64,000 bases of DNA, taken from Aureispira anguillae (GTDB lineage: Bacteria; Bacteroidota; Bacteroidia; Chitinophagales; Saprospiraceae). Below the pieces are notes generated by a model that was given only the letters and a program-made list of their open reading frames with translations, had not been told where the DNA came from and made no database searches. The position numbers and the translations under genes were made by a program. Where the stretch lies: NCBI RefSeq assembly GCF_026000115.1, contig NZ_AP026868.1:58403-122402 (forward strand), in the 5' to 3' direction. Shown here piece after piece: positions 7,527-17,100 of this stretch. Position 1 is the first letter of the stretch; each line of letters starts with the position of its first letter.

Positions 7527-9551
7527 TTATTTTTTTTCTAAGAAGCTCAATCGTTTTTCTAACTGCTGTATTAAGTTTATTAATTTTTCATTCTCAGATT
7601 GTTGTAGTTTTACTCTCTTTTCTTGTTCCTCAAGTACCTTTTGTTGTTCTTGGATAGCATTGGTCAGTATAGGAATGACTTGAATATAGTCTACTGATTT
7701 GTAGCCTTTTTTATCTTGATAAACTAAGTTAGGGAGTACCTTTTCGACCTCTTGGGCAATAAAACCAAATTTGCGTCGCTCATCAAATCCTCTATCTGCA
7801 AATTCTTCGGTTTTCCAATAATATTGCTTTCCTTCCAATAAGTTGATGGTTTCTAGGGCAGTATCATAAGCTTTTATATTCTTTTTTAAACGCTTATCAG
7901 AAGAACAGGTTAACCCTGCGGATAAACTACTGCTGTTGGCTTGAATTTGTCCAACGATTTTTGCATTGCCACAGACCTCTAATTTTTCGCTTGGAGCAGT
8001 TGTGCCAATTCCAACATTACCATGATACGAGATTCGCATACTTTCGTACATAGGGCCAGAACCATCCGTTCCTTGTGTCCAAAAAGCCAATCCTAAATGA
8101 TCAGAATCACTATGCTCCATAACCGAAGATATTCCAGCTCTTTTTCTTAAACCATTTGCCCAAGTAATCCCACCATAATGATTGCCTACAGCATTCGAAA
8201 CGGCTCCATGTAGAACAATACTATTAGAAGCATTGTCGTTTTCATTGCCAGTATATGGGGTCGAATTATAAACATGCAACACTCCCAATGGATTCGTGGT
8301 GCCAATTCCAACATAACCTGTATTTTTAATAATCATATTACTGGTTAGTGGAATGGTTGTTCCAATAGGAGTCGTAGACAAAGGAGCAGACAAAAACTCA
8401 ATATCTTCGTCTAAATGCAATGCTGAACGTTCTAGGTTTGCAATACCACTAGCAGACACATAACCAGAAGAACCTGTTAAGGGAGTAACTCCATAGCCTA
8501 AGACAGGACCTCCATCGGAATGGTGGCTTCCTAAGGTAGTTAAAGCTCCAATACCATATCGACCTGTTAGGATGGTCATACCTTGAGTACTGGTATTATT
8601 TCCACCATCAATGATTCCATGAACTTCGAGTTTTTCGGAGGGGGCATTGGTTCCCATCCCAATATTTCCATTCCAATGAATCATCATTTGCTCCTGAGGG
8701 CTGGGATCTGTTAGCTCTCTAGTATAAAAGTGCATACTCGCTTGGTGTATACTCGCAGAACCATAGCCATCAAATTTTATAGCCGCAGAGGGCGCACTGT
8801 GGTTTCCTTTTTTTACAAACTCAATTAAAATGTTATCATTGTTTGTATTGGCAGTATCATCGTGAATCAACAAAACATTGTGTAAGTTGTTAGTATAGGC
8901 AAAGGTTCCATTTACATCTAGTGCTTCTGTTGGGTAGGCAACCCCTATTCCAACCTTACTATTAAACATAGAGATCGTTGTAGTTTGTCCCGTTAGTGCA
9001 CTAATCCCCTCTATCCTAAAGGGATCATCATACTCTTCTAATACGAGTCGAGCCGAACCTCCTACATAATTGGTATATACTTTTCCGCCATCACTGGATC
9101 CTGAGCTAATTAAGAAAGCATCTTGAAAACGACGTTCTACGTGAAGAGTCGCTGTTGGGCTAATCGTTCCTATTCCAACACTGCCTTGAGTAAAAATATT
9201 ATCACTAATCGCATCAGGGGAACTGGTGGTACCAACCTCATACCAATCATGGTCTATATCATCCTCATTGAGTAGTTTTATCCACTTCGTGCCATTCCAA
9301 TAATAATAGCCTAGCCCGCTACTGGCATTGGTATTATAAACCAATAGAGAAGTTGCAGGGGCAGAAACAGGGGCTGCGGCATTGAGGTTTGTGATACTAA
9401 TACGAGGGACTAAAAGCCCTCTATCAGCTGCTTCAATATCCAACTTGGCACTGGGGTTAGGCGTCATTGTTCCGATGCCTACATTTTGGGCAAAAATGGT
9501 GTTCCCCATGAGAACCAAACATAAAATCAGCCTAATACTTTTTAACATCAT
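7527..9551 (-). CDS. Secreted tail-fibre-like protein with C-terminal S74 (endosialidase-type) chaperone domain
   Basis: A 674-aa protein with a signal peptide (residues 1-21, ending IFA-Q), then the NVGIGTxxPxxKLDI motif repeated several times (VGIGTxxPSEKLEV), typical of Bacteroidota trimeric fibre-like surface proteins. Around residues 555-640 lies an S74 intramolecular chaperone domain: SDKRLKKNI with the Ser and Lys of the self-cleavage site, then YYWK, FGFIAQEVEKVLPNLV, and IPILTNAIQEQQ leading into a C-terminal coiled coil (about 640-674). In phage fibres this domain drives trimer folding and then cuts itself off. There is no T9SS sorting domain. It is followed upstream by a small paralogue carrying only the S74 part. 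Confidence 0.88.
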   Translation of the reverse strand: MMLKSIRLILCLVLMGNTIFAQNVGIGTMTPNPSAKLDIEAADRGLLVPRISITNLNAAAPVSAPATSLLVYNTNASSGLGYYYWNGTKWIKLLNEDDIDHDWYEVGTTSSPDAISDNIFTQGSVGIGTISPTATLHVERRFQDAFLISSGSSDGGKVYTNYVGGSARLVLEEYDDPFRIEGISALTGQTTTISMFNSKVGIGVAYPTEALDVNGTFAYTNNLHNVLLIHDDTANTNNDNILIEFVKKGNHSAPSAAIKFDGYGSASIHQASMHFYTRELTDPSPQEQMMIHWNGNIGMGTNAPSEKLEVHGIIDGGNNTSTQGMTILTGRYGIGALTTLGSHHSDGGPVLGYGVTPLTGSSGYVSASGIANLERSALHLDEDIEFLSAPLSTTPIGTTIPLTSNMIIKNTGYVGIGTTNPLGVLHVYNSTPYTGNENDNASNSIVLHGAVSNAVGNHYGGITWANGLRKRAGISSVMEHSDSDHLGLAFWTQGTDGSGPMYESMRISYHGNVGIGTTAPSEKLEVCGNAKIVGQIQANSSSLSAGLTCSSDKRLKKNIKAYDTALETINLLEGKQYYWKTEEFADRGFDERRKFGFIAQEVEKVLPNLVYQDKKGYKSVDYIQVIPILTNAIQEQQKVLEEQEKRVKLQQSENEKLINLIQQLEKRLSFLEKK

Positions 9552-9577
9552 GTAGTTTGTCTTTTGATAAAAAATGA

Positions 9578-10066
9578 TTACAATTTTTCTAAAACATTGA
9601 CTCTCTGTTCTAACCTTTGAATAAGGTCTAATAATTGTTGGTTTTCTCTTTGGAGCCCCTGAATAGAATTGGTAAGGATAGGGATAATTTGAATGTAATT
9701 AATCGCTTTGTAACCATTTTTATCTTGATGAACTAAATTAGGCAGCACCTTTTCGACCTCTTGAGCAATGAAACCATATTGGAGGCGCTTATTAAAGCTC
9801 TTATCAGTAAGTTTTTCTGCTTTCCAATAGTATTGTTTGCCTTTTAATAGGCTAACCGTTTCCAAAGCCTTTTCATAATCTCGGATGTTTTTTTTCAAAC
9901 GTTGATCCGAAAAATAGTATTGAGGAATTGATGAACAACTACTGTTGACACTAGGACGGTACGACAGTAAATCAATTTCCAGATTAGAGGCAGGGGTATG
10001 CTGGATGGAAAGAACAGAAAAACTTACGATAAGTATAAGATAGATCAAAGGGACGATTTTAATCAT
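9578..10066 (-). CDS. Short secreted protein consisting almost only of an S74 chaperone domain
   Basis: A 162-aa protein with an N-terminal hydrophobic signal-like segment (residues 1-20) and then directly the S74 block SDQRLKKNIRDYEKALETVS, YYWK, YGFIAQEVEKVLPNLVHQD, IPILTNSIQ and a coiled coil. It is close in sequence to the C-terminus of the neighbouring 674-aa protein but lacks the fibre body, so it looks like a duplication that lost or never had the N-terminal part. The gap between the two genes is only 26 bp and they are on the same strand, so co-transcription is likely. It could act in trans as a trimerisation helper; that is speculation. Confidence 0.8.
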   Translation of the reverse strand: MIKIVPLIYLILIVSFSVLSIQHTPASNLEIDLLSYRPSVNSSCSSIPQYYFSDQRLKKNIRDYEKALETVSLLKGKQYYWKAEKLTDKSFNKRLQYGFIAQEVEKVLPNLVHQDKNGYKAINYIQIIPILTNSIQGLQRENQQLLDLIQRLEQRVNVLEKL

Positions 10067-10230
10067 ATATTTTTATTATTTTGAATTGATTTTGCTCTTT
10101 ATGTAAAAAAAATAACTAGCTTGTATTAAAGTTATTTTATACCAATAGCTTTACCAAAAAACTCTATGCAAAATGAATAGGTGTGTATACTTAGTGATTA
10201 GGTGTGTAAATAAATGGGAATGTTGTATAT

Positions 10231-13176
10231 ATGTGTTTAAGAGTCAGTGCTTTTTGTGATAGTGTGAGGTGTTTTTTTTTTATGCTTATATTTTATATAA
10301 GTATGTCCAATGGTGTAAATCTATCCGCTCAAGATTTATTAACAACTCCACTTCTTGATGGTCGAAAGTTTCAGCATGTAGAATTTTATGACTTTTTGGA
10401 AGACCAAAAAGGTTTCTTGTGGATGGGGTCTAATCATGGAGTATTTCGATATGATGGGGTGCATTGGGTGAATTATATTCAAAAAGACAGCATTGTTTTT
10501 AACGATGTATTAAGCGTCTTTGAAGATAAAGTAGGGAGAGTTTGGTTTGCAACCTTTAGAAGAGGGCTGTTTTATTATGATTATCATAAAAATGAAATCC
10601 TTGTTCCTCCTTGGAATAATAAACTGATGGAGTTATCAAAAGGAAGTTGGGTTAGCGACCTGTTTATCGCTCCAGACCATTCTATTTGGATACAAAAATT
10701 TTCTTTTGGTATCGATACTGTTGTTAACCTTTTTCAGATTAAGGATGATAGCCTAATTCAGCACGAGCTGTCAAAACACTCAAATTTAACATCTTTCTTG
10801 CAACAGGTTGTGCTGACAACTGAGCAGCAGGCACTATTTCAACAAATTAAACGACAACTCGTAGTTGCAGACACAATTTTTGTATCCAACAGGTTTTTAG
10901 TAGATTCTTTGAGACTAGGAATCAATAAAAACAGTCTAGTGAGTTATAATGCTTTATTTCCAAATAAAAGGCAAAATGGAAAAAATGCACATATTGTTCG
11001 TAAAATAATAAAAATAAATGCTCAGGAATTGTTGGGTTTAATGTATAATGGCTTTGTTAAATACCCCAATACAAAAGATGCCACGGTGTTTTTGCCAGAA
11101 TATCAAATCAATGATATTTGTAAATTGTCCAATGGCAATTATTTGTTTTCTACGGATCAACATGGCGTTTTGGTGAGCTCCTCAATCGAAATAAAGAAAC
11201 ATAATTTTGAACAAAATGAAGTAACAACAGCTATCCATGCAGAAAATGAAAAGTTATACATTAAAACAAAGGGCAAAATTTATTGTAAATCTTCATTAAG
11301 TCCTCACCCAGAGCTACTTTTTTCGATTGATGCCCACCATAGAAACATCAGTATTCCTAGCCGATTTACAATTTGGGATAATGATGTTGTTTTTAATAAT
11401 ATGGTTTTGTTTGACGGGCAACAAACAAAAATTTTAGCACCAAGCGTTCAGCGAATCGTAAGAGGGAGAAGCAAATCGATGGTTGCGATTAATGATAGCT
11501 TATTAATTGTAAGTACGGCAGATGGTTTTATAACGCTAAATAAGGACTTAAAAATGTTAACCAATAGTCAAGCATTGGGGTACAATACTTGGACATATAC
11601 TTCTGCTGTAACTGCTCCGAATAAGCTTTGGTTAGGCACCATAAACGGCATTATAGAATACGATTATAAAAAAGCGTCTTTTAAACCTATTGCTATGCCC
11701 GTTGAAAATATGAGGATAAAAGACATAAAAGGAAAAAAGGAACGCTGTATTTTTGCAGCTAGTCTTATGCATGGATTATTAATTTTCCCTCCTTCCCAAA
11801 AAACAATTAGCGTAAGAACAAAAGAAGGACTTAATTCTACCAATGTAACTCATATCTTATTGGAAAAGGACACCATAGCGTGGGTGGGAACAAGCAATGG
11901 AATTAATAAAGTTGTTTTTTCACCTTATAACAATAAGGTAGATGTATCCTCTTATTTAACGGGTTTAGCGATAGTAGATTTAGCATTGGTGAAGGATACT
12001 ATATTTGCGGTTGGAGATGGACAATTATTATCCTTTCCTAAAAATATGGCGCCTTTAACAAAAAAGAAAACGTCCATTCTTTTGACTACTTTGCGAGTTA
12101 ATGGAAAAGAGCAAGCTATTCAAAATGAAAATGTTGTATTGGAGCGCAACGAGAATACGATTCAGATTAATTTTACCAATGTAAAGTTTGATAAAGAACG
12201 CACGACGCTTTTTTGTTATGCCTTACTACCTGAAAATTCAAGGGATACAATTTGGCAATACACCACAGAATATTCTGTCAATTACGCTCAATTAATGCCA
12301 GGAGAATACACTTTTTTATTAACAACTGAAACCGAAAAAAATAAATCCAACCCTTCTATCCAACATCTAAATATCAATATTCAAAAGTTATTTGTGGATA
12401 CAATTTACTTCCAATTGCTTATTTATTGTTTAATTGTATTGGCGACCAGTAGTATTGCTTGGATTGTGATTTTAGTGACAAAACGAAGGGCTGAATTAGA
12501 AAAAGCCTTGGTGGAATCTCAACTAAAACTTTTGCGGACGCAAATGAATCCTCATTTTTTGTTCAATACGCTCAGCTCTATTCAGGGGCATATAATGATG
12601 CAAAACATGCGAGCATCTACCATCTATTTATCGTATTTTGCAAAATTGGTTAGAGATATTCTAGAAAATTCTAAACATAGTTTTTTACCACTAAGTAAGG
12701 AGTTGAGCATGCTTGAAACGTATATAAGTTTGGAACGATTGCGCCTAGGAGATGCTTATAGCATTTCTATTGAACAGAATATACAGATGGGAGTAAAATC
12801 ATTTTATATTCCACCTATGTTTATTCAACCTTTTATTGAAAATGCGATTATTCACGGACTGAAACCACAAGGAGGAGGTGAAATTATTGTTACTGTCGAA
12901 AAAGTTTGTAACGAGCTGATAAAGATTTTGATAGTGGATAATGGAATTGGACGTGAAGCCGCTCAAAAAAAATCAACGGGCTATGCTTTTACGGCTAAAA
13001 CATCTTTGGGAATTGCTACGATAAAGGAGCATATTTTTATTATTAATAGAACTTATCAGATGGATATAAAACTTTCTATAGAGGATTTATATGATGAGGA
13101 TGGCTTTGCCAAGGGAACAAGCGTCCAAATATTACTTCCCAAGTTTGATTATTTAACCTATATGAAACAGACCTAA
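10231..13176 (+). CDS. Two-component sensor: periplasmic beta-propeller histidine kinase (LytS/YehU type)
   Basis: A 981-aa sensor kinase. After an N-terminal hydrophobic export segment come propeller blades (two-component regulator propeller motifs such as FLEDQKGFLWMGSNHGVFRYDG and VFEDKVGRVWFATFRRGLFYYD) to about residue 600, a Y_Y_Y-like beta domain (about 620-720), a transmembrane helix near 725-748, a short coiled coil, and a His_kinase domain with the H-box motif MNPHFLFNTLSSIQ (His near 773) and an ATPase domain with FIENAIIHGLKP and DNGIG. Start is uncertain: an ATG at 10282, after a run of ten T, would give a shorter signal segment without positive charge, so 10231 is kept. Partner is the LytTR regulator downstream. 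Confidence 0.88.
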   Translation: MCLRVSAFCDSVRCFFFMLIFYISMSNGVNLSAQDLLTTPLLDGRKFQHVEFYDFLEDQKGFLWMGSNHGVFRYDGVHWVNYIQKDSIVFNDVLSVFEDKVGRVWFATFRRGLFYYDYHKNEILVPPWNNKLMELSKGSWVSDLFIAPDHSIWIQKFSFGIDTVVNLFQIKDDSLIQHELSKHSNLTSFLQQVVLTTEQQALFQQIKRQLVVADTIFVSNRFLVDSLRLGINKNSLVSYNALFPNKRQNGKNAHIVRKIIKINAQELLGLMYNGFVKYPNTKDATVFLPEYQINDICKLSNGNYLFSTDQHGVLVSSSIEIKKHNFEQNEVTTAIHAENEKLYIKTKGKIYCKSSLSPHPELLFSIDAHHRNISIPSRFTIWDNDVVFNNMVLFDGQQTKILAPSVQRIVRGRSKSMVAINDSLLIVSTADGFITLNKDLKMLTNSQALGYNTWTYTSAVTAPNKLWLGTINGIIEYDYKKASFKPIAMPVENMRIKDIKGKKERCIFAASLMHGLLIFPPSQKTISVRTKEGLNSTNVTHILLEKDTIAWVGTSNGINKVVFSPYNNKVDVSSYLTGLAIVDLALVKDTIFAVGDGQLLSFPKNMAPLTKKKTSILLTTLRVNGKEQAIQNENVVLERNENTIQINFTNVKFDKERTTLFCYALLPENSRDTIWQYTTEYSVNYAQLMPGEYTFLLTTETEKNKSNPSIQHLNINIQKLFVDTIYFQLLIYCLIVLATSSIAWIVILVTKRRAELEKALVESQLKLLRTQMNPHFLFNTLSSIQGHIMMQNMRASTIYLSYFAKLVRDILENSKHSFLPLSKELSMLETYISLERLRLGDAYSISIEQNIQMGVKSFYIPPMFIQPFIENAIIHGLKPQGGGEIIVTVEKVCNELIKILIVDNGIGREAAQKKSTGYAFTAKTSLGIATIKEHIFIINRTYQMDIKLSIEDLYDEDGFAKGTSVQILLPKFDYLTYMKQT

Positions 13177-13336
13177 CCTAAGTACAGTTTATTTCTACTT
13201 TAATTTATCCATTACTCTGTCAAAAAATATAGTAAAAGCTATTTTTTATCGACTATTTCATGCGCAAAACGAGTAAACTAGTATCGGACATCAACTAAGC
13301 TGGACGAACTAATCAATGGAGTATTATAAAAAAAAT

Positions 13337-14104
13337 ATGAAGACAATAATAGTTGAGGATGAACGATTATCGAGGATTGCTTTAGAAAATATGATTAAGC
13401 ATTTTTGCCCTGAATTAGCAATTGTAGGAAATGCAAGTTCTATTAAGGAAGCCAAAGGTTTGATCGAAAGTATAAAACCAGAACTTGTGTTTTTGGATAT
13501 TCAATTGAGTGATGGAATTAGTTTTGAATTGCTTCAACAAGTTGAGCAATACGATTTTAAAGTGGTCTTTGTGACGGCTCATAATGAGTATGCTTTACAG
13601 GCATTTGAATATGCTGCTATCCATTATTTACTAAAGCCAATTAACCCAGAATCTTTGAGGGAAGTAATTAATCGTTTAAAAAAGATAGATATTAAAAATT
13701 ATCCTTTAGGTAATCACCTTTCTGTTCTTAAAGACCTAATGGGGAATGAAAAAACACGGTTGGCGATACCGACCCAAAAAGAAATGGTTTTTATTGATAT
13801 TAAAAATCTGATTTATTGTAAAGCAGATGCTAATTATACAGAACTATACCTTAATAATGAAACTATTATTGTGGCTTCTAAATCGCTTATTTTCTTTGAA
13901 CGGGTATTAGAAGAGTTGTATTTTGTTCGTCCTCACAATAAATACTTGGTTAATATAACGCACATTACAAAATACATTAGAGGGAGAGGCGGAGAACTGG
14001 AACTGAGTAATGGCACTACGATTTCAGTATCGGTACGAAGAAAAGCAATGTTATTGGAAAAATTGGCTTTGTTTAATCTAGGAAAAGACAAAAACTCCTT
14101 CTAA
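13337..14104 (+). CDS. LytTR-family response regulator
   Basis: A 255-aa regulator (start chosen at the second ATG, whose product begins MKTIIVEDERLS as receiver domains normally do; an in-frame ATG at 13316 would add seven residues). The receiver domain has the acidic pair in VEDE, the phospho-acceptor Asp in LVFLDIQLSDG, the Thr in FVTAHNEYA and the Lys in YLLKPI. The C-terminal half is a LytTR DNA-binding domain (VFIDIKNLIYCKADANYTELYL to FVRPHNKYLVNITHI). It lies 160 bp after the propeller kinase and is its obvious partner. Targets are unknown; the neighbouring surface-protein genes are candidates. Confidence 0.92.
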   Translation: MKTIIVEDERLSRIALENMIKHFCPELAIVGNASSIKEAKGLIESIKPELVFLDIQLSDGISFELLQQVEQYDFKVVFVTAHNEYALQAFEYAAIHYLLKPINPESLREVINRLKKIDIKNYPLGNHLSVLKDLMGNEKTRLAIPTQKEMVFIDIKNLIYCKADANYTELYLNNETIIVASKSLIFFERVLEELYFVRPHNKYLVNITHITKYIRGRGGELELSNGTTISVSVRRKAMLLEKLALFNLGKDKNSF

Positions 14105-14125
14105 ATTTGATTCAGAAGAAGTTTT
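14090..14125. terminator. Bidirectional terminator between the LytTR gene and the giant surface-protein gene
   Basis: Arms 14090-14102 and 14113-14125 (13 bp, one position G-U on the minus strand) begin within the LytTR stop codon region, with A and T tracts inside the stem, between convergent genes. Confidence 0.6.
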
Positions 14126-14151
14126 TGTCCATTTATAAAGCCCTTAATATT

Positions 14152-17100
14152 CTAGTGAGGACTTACGATAAGTTTAAATACTTTAGTGCTAGTATCGGTT
14201 TTGACTCGAACCATATAATTGGCTGTAGGCAAGTGTGCAAACTCTAATTCTATGACTTGCTGTTGGCTAACCGTTTTAGTATGTATGCGCTGTCCAATGT
14301 TGTCGAATACCTCAATGTCAATCTCCCCTTCTAATAAAGTAGGAAGTAGTATACTTACCTTATCGGTTGTTGGATTAGGATACAAAACAATGGTTTGTTC
14401 GGATTTATTGACCGTTAAAGCTCGGATTGAACTATACTTGTAAGTACCATCAAGATTGATTTGTTTGATTCTGAAATAATGTGTTCCTGCCATTAAGTTT
14501 GGTACTTGGTAGGTATAATAAGTAGTTTGAGTAGTGGTACCTGTTCCTTGAACATAACCTATCTTTTCAAAGGTAACTCCTCTTGTAGAGGGCAAGGCGT
14601 GTTCTACTTCAAAACCTGCATTATTGGTTTCTGAAGAAGTGATCCAATCTAAGATTCCTGTGTTTTCTCCCTCTAGTTTTGCGGTAAAAGACATTAACTC
14701 TACAGGCAAAAGAATCATTGATATTTGATAATCTTCTACTTCACCATTTGTTCTTCCTCCGCCTGAATCATTGATAGAAAAGGCATCATCATCTGATCTG
14801 ACACGGACGTTTACAGGACTTCCTCCGCTGTATCCTAAACCATTGGGCACTGTAATGGTTACCGTGGTGGTGGTAGGGCTTGCGGTTACAACCGAATCGT
14901 TATAAAACTGATCATAAGTACCATCGTTGTTCCAATCAATCCACAATCCATAATGTACTAAATCTGGTACAGAAGAATTGACAGTTAGATCAAGGTTAAA
15001 ACTTTGACCACCCGCTACACTTAATGGAAATTGCCCAGCTCCTGAACCTACTGCGATTCCATCGTCAAAATTATCTATTGGCAAAGACGCATTTTCAAAA
15101 TTGGTTTCCATGCCTAGCCATACATCTGTAGCACCATCTAAAGTGTTGTCTGCATTTACATCTCGCATAGCTCTATGCCATACAACGGGATACGTTCCAG
15201 ATGTTTCCCCATAGTCTCTATTTACATCTAAGATGGTAATATAAACCGTGGAGGTGTCACAAACACTTGGACTTCCATCATCACAAACGCTATAGATAAA
15301 TGCATCATTTCCGACAATGCTCGGATTGTTTGGCGTATAGGTATAGCTACCATCTGCATTTAAACTTAGTCCTCCCTGTGTTGGCCCTGAAACCAATGTT
15401 ACCCCTCCAATTTGGCTATCTCCTTCTACATCAGAGTCATTCTCTAAAACATTATCCGTCAAAGGTTGTCCTTTGTCTATAAATTCATTATCATCATTAC
15501 TATTGGTACTATTGGTTGCAAGATTTGGCAAAACTTCTAGGGTTACTGTAGTTTGTTCACAATTGGCAGGAGTGCTATTATCACAAGCTACATACTGATA
15601 TGTTACAGTACCCACAAAGCCAGCAGTTGGCGTAAAGGTATAGGTACCATCTGAATTTTGAATAACGATACCTGCATTCATTACTGAATTGCCATTTGCA
15701 TCTACCCCCGCAGTTGTCGTAGAAGTACTTAATGGTGCATTCAAATCTGCTATTCCATCTCCATTGCTGTCAATGATAAGTCCCGTTACAACAATGGGAT
15801 CTCCATCAGGATCATTGTCATTGGATAAAACTTGCCCATTGACGGGGTTGGTGCCATACGTTCGATTGACATCTGGTGAAAGCGCAATGGTACTATTGTC
15901 CGTTGTTGGGATCGGTTCTACACCTATTGTTACAGTAGCACTATCGCAGGACATCAATACGGCATTGTCGCAAACTTGATAGAAGTAAATGATTTCTCCT
16001 ACAAAACCAGCTGAAGGTGTGAACGTATAAGTACCATTGGAATTTTGAGTCAACGTCCCTGCATTTAGATTAGCAGTTCCATCTTCATTTACTCCTGCAA
16101 TAGTTGTAGCAGCGCCTAAAGGCCTAGAAGTTTCAGGAATGCCATCTCCATCTGTATCGATTGTAATGGTTCCACTTACGGATTGAATATCTCCTTCTAA
16201 ATCAAAGTCATTAATTAATACATCTCCTATTATGGTTGTATTGATAGGAGTAGAATTAATATCATCTAAACCATAGGTGGAGCTTTTTTCTCTCCAATCT
16301 TTTTCAGATGTAATGCTATTGTCTGCATCAGGATGACTATTAGGGGTCAAGGTAGAATTTGTTGCATCAGTACTTGTGGTATTGTTATCAAAACCATCCA
16401 ACAAACCATCTGCATCTGTATCTATTGCTCCCCCTGATAAGCCTGTATTAGCATTTGGACTATCTAATCCATCGACAACACCATCGCCATTGGTGTCGTG
16501 CCCCTCTATTAGATCAGATTCTCCATCATTGTCTGAATCTAAATCTAAATAATCAGGGTTGTCCGTCCCATCTTGATTGTTGGGACTGATTCCTTCTCCT
16601 CCAAAACCATTCAAACCATCGTATGCATCATCAATACCATCTCCATCTGTATCTGTTCCTGCTGGAGCAATATACAAAAGTGTTGCTTGTGCCTCTGTAT
16701 TGTCTACAATGCCATCGTTATCCGCATCAATATCTACTATGTCTTGAACACCATCCCCATCTGAATCACCATTAAGTAAAGGCGTACCATTGGTTACTTC
16801 ACCTACTCCACTACCACTATTTACGGTATCTACAGCATCGTATAGACCATCTCCATCTACATCCACCATTGTAGAAGGGTCGCCTACGGTTAGATAGTCG
16901 ACTTGACCGTCTTGGTTGCTATCGGTTCCGCCTGCTTCTATAATATCAAGAATACCATCGCCATCCGAATCTAAATCCAAGTGATTGTAAATGCCATCGC
17001 CATCCGTATCATCGCTACAAGCAGCCTTAGGATGGAATTCAGGAACGAAGTTATTCGTCTCAAAATAGATTTCATTGCAATACCCCCCACTCCAAATGGT

